Position numbers and translations under genes: made by a program. Below, piece after piece: positions 53,669-64,000 of a stretch of 64,000 nucleotides of DNA (position 1 is the stretch's first letter; each line of letters begins with the position of its first letter). The stretch lies in the NCBI RefSeq assembly GCF_964340395.1, contig NC_135563.1, positions 4,834,422 to 4,898,421 on the forward strand, in the 5' to 3' direction. The notes under the pieces were generated by a model, which saw only the letters and a program-made list of their open reading frames with translations, was not told the origin of the DNA and searched no databases. The DNA comes from Glandiceps talaboti (lineage: Eukaryota > Hemichordata > Enteropneusta > Spengelidae).

Positions 53669-56559
53669 TCACGTATTTGTCACACTTCACCACGTTTAAC
53701 GAAACGGAATGGCACGAAAAATGGTGGCAAATACTACACAACAGGGCAGATAGATGAGACTATACCAAAAATACAAGCATTATCAGACATATGAATTACT
53801 TTACCAATAATGGTATAAATGTTATATGCGTATAAAACTATTTTTCATGTGTAACGTTTTACAAAGATGAAATTTCTAATATGTTTCAGTGAGTCTTCAA
53901 TATAATACATAATAACCACAAAGTGAATATTTCCACATCTGTCCATCTTGTCTTGTTTAAACATTATATTGATTTAGTTTTTAAAAAAAGCTCTTACCAG
54001 TATCTAATATTTCAGACTTAGCTCTCTATATGTATATTTTTTTCATGAACTAAACTTTACATCGACTTTTCTAGGTAATTAGGTTAGCGCTCTTCGTATC
54101 TGTAGTTCCTGGAAAATCATCATGACTTCATCTTATCTATCGTCAATGATATGTGCTATCTGACCTTAGAGCGCTGTATATAATATATGCTCCCTCGGTG
54201 GCATGGCTTTCACGATAAACCTAAAGATATTTTTCTCAAGAAATCCACGCGATTAAAGCTTATGACGTATACCTTATCTGTTACAGTAAGTACTACAAAT
54301 TCCGTCTCTTCTCTTGGTATTTGATAACGTATAAGTCCACAATAGTTTCATTGCATAGTCGTTTTGGTACACAGGTGTATAATTGTGGAATGATAAAAAT
54401 GGCATCTCTTGTAATGATAATTGCATTATACTGCCAAAATATATGCTGCATGTCGTATCTAAAATATCTGTGTTCTTATCTAGATTGCTAGACAATTCAT
54501 AACTCTAATGCAAATCAGTTAAAAAATTATCTGATTGAATGATTGGTTAGTAAACATAGATTTAGTCTGAAGTTACATGTTGTTGTGCTTTACATACTAT
54601 ATGAGTTTCCAATATTGGCTAATCATACGAGTATTTGGTTGTTGTATTGTCCCTTAATAGCATATGATCTTGAAGATGATGTAATGAGAAACCTTAATAT
54701 ATACAATAATTCACTGAAAACGTACGCAATGCAGTCTAGTAAGAAAGTATATTAGAAAATCGTGGGTCAGGTTATTATAATCTCCATAGAGAGACGATAC
54801 CAAATTGTACTCTACAGAATAAGGAACCATAAAATGTGCCAAATGGGATTTTTAGGCGATACACTCTAGATGTTTTATCACCTAATCAAAAAAATAAATC
54901 CAAGACTAAATTATGCATATACCAGCTTAAGGGCCGGTCATTTTTAAGTGAATATGGGGGCCGGTGTTTTGGAGTTTAATTCATGGAAATATAACTACAT
55001 GCAGAGAGCTGAATCTGAAATATTGGCATATTTTGATGTACTTAAAGTATACCATCATAATATGCCAACGATTGATTGTTTTCAATCCAAACAAGGCTTT
55101 ATAATCAGCATAATTTGTCAGAGTTTGTCGAGCTAAGATAAAAAAACATAAATTATATTTGATAATTGATACTGCATTGATTGGCAAATTACCATATACG
55201 CGAATTTGATCATACCTGATTAGATATTGCACAGAATGAGGAAAAAGGGTCTGGATTTCCATAATTATACAGATAAATGGTTAAACCAATGTACCTAAAC
55301 CAATTGTACCGTACAGGTGACCCCTCTGAAAAATAGTAAATTATTCAAACAGACGTAAATAGAATAATAAAGACAACATTCATGTCTATCCGTGCAATCC
55401 CACTTTGATGCAAAAATTCCCTTCACACATGAAAAGAATAGGATTCTTTTATTCTCAAACTATTCCGAAATGCATAATGCGTACCACTACGGTAAATCAT
55501 TTACGTTTAGGTTGAAAACACATATCGAAGATGAGCGAAATGTCCTCAACAGGAGCGAAATGTCCCAAAACAATTTTATAACCTAAATTGTCTTTGAATA
55601 AGACATAGTATAATCCCAAACAGCAAAGTATTCATAGTTCCCTGCGCAACTGGAATTGTCTTTTTGTCCATTTCAATTTTATTTTGAGTCAAGGGTAGCA
55701 CCCTAACAAATGACATCTGTAATATTATCAAATCATCATCATCATCAGTCATTTTCAGTCGCCACATATGTATTTGCCAAGTACACTACTTCTTGTGAAA
55801 TCAACATCTTTCGCTTATACATTCTGTTGTTGGAGTTCTTTCAATAAAATACACTAGATCATTCACTTATAATGTTACTTGCACTCCTTGCACACATCGT
55901 TGTATTGATCACGTACCAACATATACTCTGTGAAGCCGAAACGATCTTAAACGACTGATTTCATTATTATTCCCCTCCAACAAATTCTTGAAATGATAGC
56001 TTTGATTAAATACGATTCCGTGTATAGTACAAAATGTGACTTCAGCAATATACGTTCGCTCATAGGACCGTGGTTGTATATGCAATATATCATTTAATCC
56101 GAAGTCTCTTGTCGTTATTGCCACTACGCACTCATAAGCACTAAGCACGACGTACGGTATATGATACACCGTTGTATCGAATCATGTCTTCCGATGTAAA
56201 ATAACCGCTGGAGAATGCACCGTTTTTCTAATTAGTCACAAATCAATTATTTTATGCTTTTAAAATATCAGAGCTTAAACTTACCAAAAATATACAATTG
56301 GAACAATAGTTCATCTACATCCCCCAGGACTTTAGATGTATTGATTGAATTTGCTCGATTAACTTTGGCATTTGGATAAAAGCTAAAAGTAACGGGCACC
56401 CAACTACTGTGTTTTTGATCAAGCCAAACTTGCCAGAATAACGCGACTCTGTTGTTTTTTGCCATCGATGATCAAGCTTTTAATTTAATGAGATACCTTT
56501 CATTGTATTCAAAGATTCACTGAAGACATAAACAATGCAGTCTAGTGATGAAGTACATT
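53669..56559. other. Geneless stretch
   Basis: About 2.9 kb with no supported gene. A short (ATC)n run lies at 55733-55746. Confidence 0.5.
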
Positions 56560-57088
56560 AAAAACGCTCGACTTAGCCTATTCTTTGTATTCTTGAGATA
56601 TAACCTAATTACTAAACACCATTAATTATGGAAATTACTGTTTAAAGCTACATATTATGACTACAGGCGTTGTGGGACATGTGTGCTTATTATGGTTGAT
56701 TGATGTACCAAATTTTACGGAATTTGAAGACTGCTTTCTTTAGATATGCCTTAATTGCTGGAAATCATTAATTATGCTAATTACTCATTAAAACTAAAAA
56801 CTATGCCAGCCGACTATATAAGGCATGTGTGCCTTGTGCCCTGTTATGGATGACGTGTGTACCAAAATATATTGTATTTGAAGAACACATTTTACACACC
56901 ATCAATTATGTAAATTACTAATTAATGTTCATTGGATATTTACCTAAATATAATCAATTCTTGTGATTAGCACATGAAAGGACTGTAGCAAGGTTCATTA
57001 AAATCGATGCAGCAGTTATTGAGATATCGTATCCATGGACAGACAGGCAGACAGACGTATAACACAACCTTCCCTTACGGGAGGTAAA
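56560..57088 (+). repeat. AT-rich octamer-bearing dispersed repeat, copy 2
   Basis: Three imperfect units of about 150 bp. Each has a GAAGA-x-TTCTT-like start, a GATAT(A/G)-CCT/CTAATTAC box, a CATTAATTATG-(C/G)AAATTAC core and a GCATGTGTGCC-like box. They are followed by AGCAGTTATTGAGATATCGT, GGACAGACAGGCAGACAGAC and the terminal CCCTTACGGGAGGTAAA. The CAGACAGA terminus is a plausible seed for (CAGA)n arrays. No coding capacity. Confidence 0.7.
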
Positions 57089-57623
57089 AATAAATTAGAG
57101 TGCCTGGTATCCACCATTACATGTCACCGTTGTCTCAGGTTTGTTTTTACTGATCAGATTTGCATGCGAGCTTGGGTTGGTAAACATTGAAACATGAATT
57201 CTAATACGTAGGAATGAAGGTATGAACGATTGCCATGGCACAGAGAACGACATTAATGATACACTTGGAATTGTAGGCTGATGTGCATTGCAGAGGTGAC
57301 AAGAAAGACTATATATACATAAGCGTATATATACCACTGTCTAATAAAATCGCGATGACACAAAGTTATGTGTGTTAGATATAATTTACCTGTAATTTTG
57401 AAACGTATACTACGTTAGGAAATTGGTTTAGTAGGGTTCAATATGTGTAGACACAACGGCATTTCTTATCATAGAACATTGAATCAGAGACATCGCCATA
57501 ATGGGTAAGATCATACAATAGCAACTCCCACACCACAATGCAATTACGATTTTAAAGCACCAGGATGATGTTTTGAATTAACAAGTAAGATAGAATTGTA
57601 AATGTGTGCGTCGTGTGTACAAT
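57089..57623. other. Geneless stretch
   Basis: No feature recognised. Confidence 0.5.
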
Positions 57624-58003
57624 GAAAACCACGAGACCTGAAAGAACACGTCGTCTGGCTCGACAAAATTCTTACTAAACTGCTATATTTTATCAACTAA
57701 ACAGAACTCTTACCAACAGTGGTTCTTTAATTGTCTGACACGGATAACACCGTACCAATATTGTTACAATTTCTTTGCATAAGCTACTATCATCTACCTG
57801 ATCCTCGTCAAATCTTGTATATTACAACATCAAGCCAGATATTAATTAAGATTTAGTAACATACTTGAGATATTTGTTCAGTGAAGACGACTGAAGAAGC
57901 ACTATTGTGAGAGTTTTGGTGAGCCAGACGATAAAATGTAGCAGTGTTAGTAAGAATTGTGTTGAGCCAAATGACGTTTTGTCTCAGGCCTTGTGATTTT
58001 TAC
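57624..58003. mobile_element. Fold-back element with ~70-bp inverted arms
   Basis: 57624-57694 and 57930-58001 are imperfect reverse complements. The left arm has CGTCTGGCTCGACAAAATTC and TTACTAAACTGCTATATTTTATC. The right arm, reverse-complemented, has CATTTGGCTCAACACAATTC and TTACTAACACTGCTACATTTTATC. Weaker similarity extends inward to CTGAAGAAGCACTATTGTGA near 57890. No coding content is seen. Related in style to the 15.1-kb fold-back. Confidence 0.72.
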
Positions 58004-59323
58004 TATAAGCTGGGACTGTTAATGTGATTTCGATCACGAGGTACGAGTATTGATTTTGAAGTTAGTCTTCTCAAGGAGATATGCATAGTCAGTAAACCCT
58101 AGCTTTATGCTTGCACAGTCGTGCATTTAAACTTCAACCATGTCCCTTATCAATGGACATTGTTGTTGATACAAAATTTTACATGTTCAAACATGCAAAC
58201 TTTTAGCACTACAAACGTTCTGACATCCAAAAGGCTTTCAAGACGGATGTATCCGTATTGACCTAGAAATAACATGTTTTCTTGTTACGTTTATAAGTTA
58301 AAATCCACATGCAGGTATCGAGAGGGCAGTGACCGGTTTTTATCCGCTTTACAACTAAGTAACGTGTTTCTTGATCTGCGGCGTAACGCTAAAGAGACTT
58401 AACACATGTAAGTAATATTCAATAGAGCAGAAGCCTATTTATAAGACACACGGAATCAGGTTAACCTACATTTAATAGGATCTTCCGTCAAGATTCTAAA
58501 TCCTTAAACTCGTGTATTTATGTATTCATTACAAAAAATGATGTATTCATTATTGCATAATTATGTATTATTTATTATTATTGCCTTTTTTGACAATGAT
58601 TATGTGATGACTTGTTTTATTCTTACGTGTAAGAACGCTTTATATGATGGTCTGTTATAAAAAGGAATGATCATTTTAATTTAATCGTCAAAATCTGTGT
58701 CATCATACTGTTCCATTTTATTACTCTTTGTGAATAATTCATACATTTCACATATACATAGCTGTTGAAAACAAGTGCAAAGCTTCTATATTACTCAAGG
58801 CAGTTATTGACTTGGGTTGTCCTGCTCAGAAACATAACGTCATTGAGATTTGATTACAGCTGAGAGGTAATCATTGATTATAAACGAGTTTAAAGGAACA
58901 CGCGTGCTCAATACATGTCCGACCTTATGTTACACATGGGTTGTGGTTGATTTCCAATTGAGGTATTGAACGGTATGACAGTTTGAAAGTACTGGCTCGA
59001 TTACTCTGAATATGATATATGGATTAGTCTGTCATACACGCAAACTAATATAGAACGATTAAGAAATGATTGTATTCATTCCTTCCTGTTTACTTGTACA
59101 AGTAATTTTGGAGATCAGATCTAACTTTTGCATGCAGCATTATAGGACCTTAATGAAGTATACCATTTTGACACTCAACATTTTTTCTTCAGATTACAAG
59201 ATTTAGTTCCACTTGAAGAATCGCTTGCTAATATTAGTCCCATGAAATGAAATATTTAAGGGGTATCAGTAACGTTAATAGAAAGACTGTTCTCATAGCG
59301 GAAACAAATGTCACGCGACTGGG
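58004..59323. other. Geneless stretch
   Basis: No supported feature. Confidence 0.5.
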
Positions 59324-59408
59324 ATCTCATCTGCTGGAGTTCAAACCGAGGAAGCTACTCGGGAAATAAAAATCTGAAAGCAATACCGTGACTAGACCAC
59401 ACTGAGAT
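59324..59408 (-). other. tRNA-like sequence (SINE head or tRNA pseudogene)
   Basis: On the minus strand the ends pair (ATCTCA with TGAGAT). TGGTCTAGTCACGG fits an A box and GGTTTGAACTCC fits a B box. The ~85-base length would suit a long-variable-arm tRNA (Leu/Ser type). I could not form a sound anticodon stem, so a working tRNA is unlikely. No adjoining tail was recognised. Confidence 0.5.
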
Positions 59409-60118
59409 TTACTGCTTATTAAAACTTTGTTTCGTACACAGAGAAACACATTTTGACACATTGGTATGTCTTAAACCTGGCATAACCTATCTATAATGAA
59501 ATTATTTCCCATAGAGTAAAAATGCATCTCTGCTGTTGACTCTTCGAAAAAAAAACACCTATTCGTACGATTGTTTTGGAATTGGCATACTGCAATGATA
59601 TACGATTGTTTGGAGGTTAGACGAAGACACGTCACTATTCATATGTCATAGACAAAAACAAAAAAGTTGTGTGGTTCCGATTACGCTTAATTTTAAAATA
59701 TTAAGTGGGGTTGGTAGATTTCTTTTATGTTATATTAAATTTTTTGTTCATGTGAGTGACTAGTTCAGGTAGTTTTTGTTTTCCGTTGTTTTCCATATGG
59801 TCTTTGTGTTATTGGTTTCTTCTCATCAGATGTACAGCCATCACTAGATAGGAAGAATAGTTTTATATTGTCTTTTTATTGTCTTCACTATTTCTTCCGA
59901 GACTTTACAACTTTCCCTATTTTATTTTTTTTCTCGAATACGTAAACAAAAGTTTAGGGTCGGCGTGAAAAACTAGGTGACGTCGGGTAACCGGAACCTA
60001 CATCTTTTTAGTAGACCTAACAGAAACATTCCTCGGGATACACGTACAGAAGACCGATTCGCTTGATGAGACCTTGCTTTTATCTTCAGAATTAAATGTT
60101 GCTATTAATCATATAGGC
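59409..60118. other. Geneless stretch
   Basis: No feature recognised. Confidence 0.5.
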
Positions 60119-60212
60119 CAAACAAACAAACGGACAGATAGGCAGACTGTCAGACAGACAAGCAAGCGAGCGAGCGAGCGAGCAAGCAAGCAAACAAACA
60201 AACAAACAGGAA
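60119..60212. repeat. Mixed CAAA/CAGA/CGAG/CAAG tetranucleotide repeat
   Basis: A succession of related A/G-rich tetranucleotides, AAAC, CAGA, GCAA, GCGA, GCAA and AAAC, laid out nearly symmetrically. Confidence 0.9.
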
Positions 60213-61020
60213 ATATTTTGTTTCTCATATTCCTCTGCGTTATGTGAGAGGATGTGCACGTCACTGTTTGTTGTCCCTGTATTTCCCCAACCAGTCATCG
60301 TATACATGTATGTGTACAGGTCATTTATAATGTACGATGGATTTTTATACAAAAATCAAAAGCGGATACTACCATGCTGCTTCCATGTATATACGTCTCC
60401 TTAGGACTACAAACAAAACTTATTGCAGGACCATAGTCAAAGTCTTTCGGCGTTTAGTTTATACAATTGAAGTTGTCATGTCTGCCAGAAAAGGTTATAC
60501 AGTAAGCATTATTCGGTAATGTCTTAGTCCAAAGGTCTGACGTTCTAATGGTTGATTATAAACAATACCAAACGAACTTGTCATGGAACATTCCCAGACG
60601 TATACACTTAAAAGTCTCATCCGTATATATTCGTGATGTTTCTGCATTATATCTCCTTTAATATCTTCAGGGTTTTGAATTCCAAGTCACGATTGGTTAA
60701 CTGCAGTACATGTTTATTTTTCGCTTCACTCCTCGCTCGAAAAGATCATTATGGCATAATTGGTCTTTGGCTCATAGAGGGATTATTAGCCAATATACAA
60801 CGTTGACATTAATTTTGGTTCTTCAAAAGGTTAATGTTCTCGGAAAGCAAAAGTAATGTAATGTCAAAATCAACTAATCACTACCCATGTCTGCAGTAAT
60901 AGAGATCTAGTTAAGCAATAACAATGCCAAAGACCCATTAGCTGGAAGGGAAAGCAGTGTATTTCGATCATGGGATGATATAATGACGCGGTCAGGCATG
61001 TATGGTATTTATGACAATAC
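60213..61020. other. Geneless stretch
   Basis: Chance frames on both strands only. Confidence 0.5.
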
Positions 61021-61183
61021 TGAAGGTTAAGTCTTCGATAAGTTAAAGAGAGCTGCAACATAGTATCAGTTGATGTCAATATCGATTTGTCTGTCTTTCC
61101 TTGACGCAAAAGTGCAGTCTTCTTATCAAACACCTGCCACTGTTTCTTAGATGGAAGAGGTCTTGAGAACATCATGAAGTCAC
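61021..61183 (-). CDS. Weak exon candidate (minus strand)
   Basis: I do not recognise the product. On the minus strand a pyrimidine-rich tract ending TTGGTTTACAG is followed at 61183 by GTGACTTC. The frame then encodes a charged, coding-like stretch (DFMMFSRPLPSKKQWQVFDK, then TALLRQGKTDKSILTSTD). A possible but non-consensus donor, CCTTCA/GTATTG, is at 61020. The frame stays open to 60870, but its composition after about 61020 looks non-coding. No partner exon was identified. Confidence 0.22.
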
Positions 61184-61539
61184 CTGTAAACCAAGAAATA
61201 ATGGGGCAACAAACTGAAAGGGGTCTGCATGCATGCAATTAAACCACGACCAATGTGGCAATATCATTAAGAGCGTCGTGATTCCGTACGGAAATGAAAG
61301 AAGCCTTTCTACCGTAATTATATTTGAATATCATGATTCAGAATCTCGTTGCTGTGGAAGGACTTAAGAGTTTAATCCAATTGTTTAGCTAAATATAAAT
61401 ACACTGGCTGGAGTGACGTTTTTAGGTAAAGATTATGAAACTAAACATCACACAATTATACCGATCCTAATATTACAACCAAACAGTCGTAAACGGCATT
61501 CGTTTCTGTAAGAGCACAACGCAAGCCTTGCGATTGTTC
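61184..61539. other. Geneless stretch
   Basis: Contains the pyrimidine tract upstream of the 61.18-kb acceptor candidate; nothing else is supported. Confidence 0.45.
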
Positions 61540-62062
61540 GTACACGCTTTATTGGAATGTGAATTGCTGAACTACCATACTTGGTACACACTTTATTGGA
61601 TAATTACATTATGTTAATAACTCGTTAAAATGTACACACACGGATCGTATGGATATATGCACTGTTATTATCATTGTAGGTCCAAATTTGTATATTTAAT
61701 CCTTAAGACAATTACCTAATTGTCGGAAGTAATGATTATGAAAATAACACATAAGTTAAAAACTTTATAGGACAGATCGTGCTTTAATATCATCAATATA
61801 TACTCCAAGTTCTCTTAAGTATGAAGCTTGTGTTCTTAGGATATTGCCTAATTACTGAAAATAATTATTTATGCAAATGAGTCATCAAATTTAAAGCTGT
61901 ATGAACAAGTTTTATATAAAAAACTATGTGTTATATGTTGTCATAAATATACATACAAAATCATAATTTATGAAATTTGAAGAATGTATTCTGCAGATAT
62001 TGCCTAATTACCGAAAATCATTCATTGAGTTGCTGAGTTTCAAAATTAAAAGTTGAATCAAC
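61540..62062 (+). repeat. AT-rich octamer-bearing dispersed repeat, copy 3
   Basis: Three imperfect units similar to 56560-57088. The clearest are at about 61840-61895 (GATATTGCCTAATTACTGAAAA, then TTATGCAAATGAGTCATCAAA) and 61995-62045 (GATATTGCCTAATTACCGAAAA). The CAGA-type terminus of copies 1 and 2 is absent here. Confidence 0.6.
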
Positions 62063-62352
62063 TTTGCAGGACACGTGCTTCAAAGGTTACCATTGGCGTA
62101 TGGTTCAAATAATGTGGCATTTTAAGGTTGCGTTCAACAAACTTGGCGATCATATTGGCGATCATTAAAAGCATGTGATATATGTTAACAATGATTGCTT
62201 CAATTTCATACAGTTTGGTGTATACATTGACGATAACAAAGGATAAAGGAAAACAATCCGTATGGAAGGCATTTAGTTTACATCGGGTAATAATGTTATC
62301 ACGTACGTCAGTGTGCACATTACATTAATATATACATGGAGTGGACCATCTG
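62063..62352. other. Geneless stretch
   Basis: A minus-strand frame (62058-62318, 86 codons) has a hydrophobic middle but no splice support or family match. Confidence 0.4.
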
Positions 62353-62358
62353 ATACGA

Positions 62359-62421
62359 AAATACTAAATTACTCCAGTCATGTAAACAAAATACTAAATT
62401 ACTCCAGTCATGTAAACAAAA
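62359..62421. repeat. ~31-bp tandem duplication (2 copies)
   Basis: The unit AATACTAAATTACTCCAGTC plus ATGTAAACAAA occurs twice, head to tail, without differences. Confidence 0.9.
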
Positions 62422-62678
62422 CAATTCACTTCCAACGTCGGAGCAAATTAGAATAATTTGTATTACTTTCAAAGTGGAGTAAGAAAGCTATACCTTGATG
62501 GGCGTTATATTATGAAGGGGTGCATATACAGTGTACTCGTAGACAATTGGAATTATATTAATAATGTTAAATACGATCATATTGTCTGACGTAGAATCTA
62601 TTTCCTTGATCAAAAATAATAGCTCTTATAATAGCCTCTGAGTGATTGAGATTAATTTTGGCAGCCGTTAATGGAGAA

Positions 62679-62680
<2 letters not shown>

Positions 62681-62757
<77 letters not shown>
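62681..62757. repeat. (TA)n microsatellite
   Basis: About 38 TA units. Confidence 0.97.
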
Positions 62758-62759
<2 letters not shown>

Positions 62760-62761
<2 letters not shown>

Positions 62762-62946
62762 CATATATTAGATACATACATGTATACATACATGTGAATG
62801 TACCATTGTATAATAAGAAATTAGGTAAGCAAAACATCACGTTACAAAAAACAATTCGCACATATATTAGATACATACATGTGTATGTACCATTGTATAA
62901 TAAGAAATTAGGTAAGCAAAACATCACGTTACAAAAAACAATTTGC
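62760..62946. repeat. 87-bp tandem duplication (2 copies)
   Basis: The anchor ACCATTGTATAATAAG recurs with an 87-bp offset (62802 and 62889), within a larger repeated segment starting ACATATATTAGATACATACA. The units differ by a short TATACATACATG insertion in the first copy and one or two substitutions. Confidence 0.92.
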
Positions 62947-63014
62947 ACACCCGTAGGAATGCTCCCTTTAATCAAGGTTGCGCTGAGGAAGCCTTACTAA
63001 AAAATAAAGCTTAC

Positions 63015-63137
63015 AGAAACGTATTTCTGGAAGCCGTACCAATGTTTGTCTACGCCATCTGTTAATACCATTTTAATCACGAACATTACAATCATGCCTT
63101 GTATCAGATGTAGAGTCGCAATGTTGAATTGGGTAAT
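63015..63137 (-). CDS. Candidate internal exon encoding one membrane segment
   Basis: On the minus strand TTTTCTATTCCCTTAAG precedes the exon and GTAAGC follows it, giving exactly 41 codons in phase 0 at both ends. The product starts ITQFNIATLHLIQGMIVMFV, with a likely transmembrane helix over residues 5-25, then a polar stretch (TDGVDKHWYG) ending YVS. The F-N-x(4)-LHLIQG pattern loosely recalls the first helix of heliorhodopsin-type proteins, but this is a weak eye match and no other helix was found. Neighbouring exons would lie above 63.2 kb and below 63.0 kb. The surrounding frame is open from 63209 to 62997, so chance cannot be excluded. Confidence 0.3.
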
Positions 63138-64000
63138 CTTAAGGGAATAGAAAATGTCTTGGTAAGTTTTATAGTACCTTATTGTTACAATCCCAATTCT
63201 AGCGGACAATTATTACCACTCTTATATAGAACGCTATGTTTATAAAGTTATATATGTTCAACAAAACAAACACGTTATAAAGAAAATCTAGTTAACGGCT
63301 TACAAATTCGTACGTTCATTTCGAAGGAAGTTACGTTTAAGCAATAAAATACCACCTCCCCCCCCCCGGTGTTGGTATACCCAAAGGTTTTGACCAGTTA
63401 ACGACACATACGCATGAGCGAGCGTGAGCGTCGCGAAAACATGCCGTTTATTAGTCAACTTTCGATGACATATTCGTATATTTGTAAGAAATCACAAAGG
63501 CAACCCGAATGTCAATCAATGTTTTAACAATATATGAGTATCTGTAGGTTGAGAAAGCAAAGTATTTCCTTTTTTTCCTTATTAACTTGAAGGAAAATTA
63601 AATTGTTGAAAACTAATATTGAAATTATCTGCAATCTCATTTTACATAATTGGAAGTCTGTGCAATACAGTTTTGTATTTCCTGGGGGTGTCAGCTGGAT
63701 ATACGTATTATGGACAGTATTGATGTATCCTGCTTATAGACAAGGCAGTGATTTTTAAATGTTCCGTTGGATATTTGATTGTTCCTCTGCATCTGCCTGG
63801 CTGACGATGGATTTGATTAGATATTGATTTATTTTAAATCTGAAATTATGCAATTAAGAAACCTATATTCCTTAGCATAGCACAACAGCACAATACTTTA
63901 TTCAGGTACCTTTATTGAGTTGCTTGCATTATTTCACAATACAGCGCATGGAAATGACTTTCTAACCTTTTCTATCACATTTTTCTTTTATATGTTACAT
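63138..64000. other. No further gene seen to the window end
   Basis: A C-homopolymer of about 12 bases lies at 63356-63367. No other feature is supported. Confidence 0.5.

Noticed and set aside
62058-62318. 86-codon hydrophobic minus-strand frame as a further exon of the 63.0-kb candidate gene
   Set aside because: No usable acceptor before the hydrophobic part, and its low end runs into the AT-rich repeat.

Overview
The window is AT-rich, repeat-laden animal genomic DNA. It has no operons, Shine-Dalgarno sites or dense coding, but many tetranucleotide and (TA)n microsatellites, several degraded retroelements, fold-back elements and tRNA-derived sequences. One clear gene is present. Its receptor type, the Penelope-like elements and the SINE/LINE tails fit a marine invertebrate, perhaps a hemichordate-like deuterostome. 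That placement is inference; no species-diagnostic sequence was identified. Many long open frames here are only translations of (CATA)n, (CAGA)n or (TA)n arrays and are not genes.

Layout. 1-2.5 kb: geneless, with one compound microsatellite. 2.58-10.6 kb: two head-to-tail, essentially identical copies of a ~3.97-kb geneless segment whose junctions all lie in (CATA)n arrays. 10.63-11.06 kb and 18.70-20.0 kb: two 5'-truncated copies of one Penelope-like retroelement (PLE) on the minus strand, both abutting (CATA)n/(TATG)n on each side. 11.3-18.4 kb: geneless, with a fold-back element at 15.1-15.4 kb. 20-31 kb: mostly geneless, with a weak exon candidate (20.3 kb), a fold-back element (23.8 kb) and three minus-strand non-LTR retrotransposon remnants (27.9-29.2 kb). 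31.3-33.3 kb: an N-terminal PLE remnant, copies of an unnamed repeat, and a SINE/LINE tail of (TTGA)n. 35.8-36.2 kb: a small terminal-inverted-repeat transposon holding an in-frame 51-bp minisatellite. 36.85-41.64 kb: a diverged ~2.2-kb duplication.

41.70-42.85 kb (minus) holds the only confident gene, an intact seven-transmembrane class A receptor of the prolactin-releasing-peptide / short-neuropeptide-F / NPY-like group. A (CT)n tract and a possible splice acceptor sit directly upstream of its ATG. 43-64 kb is mostly geneless. It holds three copies of an AT-rich repeat carrying ATGCAAAT-like motifs (48.1, 56.6, 61.5 kb), a further copy of the unnamed repeat (50.1 kb), two tRNA-like sequences (51.7, 59.4 kb), a fold-back element (57.6 kb), and two weak minus-strand exon candidates (61.0 and 63.0 kb), the latter encoding a membrane segment.

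No multi-gene system is visible. The noteworthy biology is the receptor and the interplay of Penelope-like elements, microsatellites and recombination.
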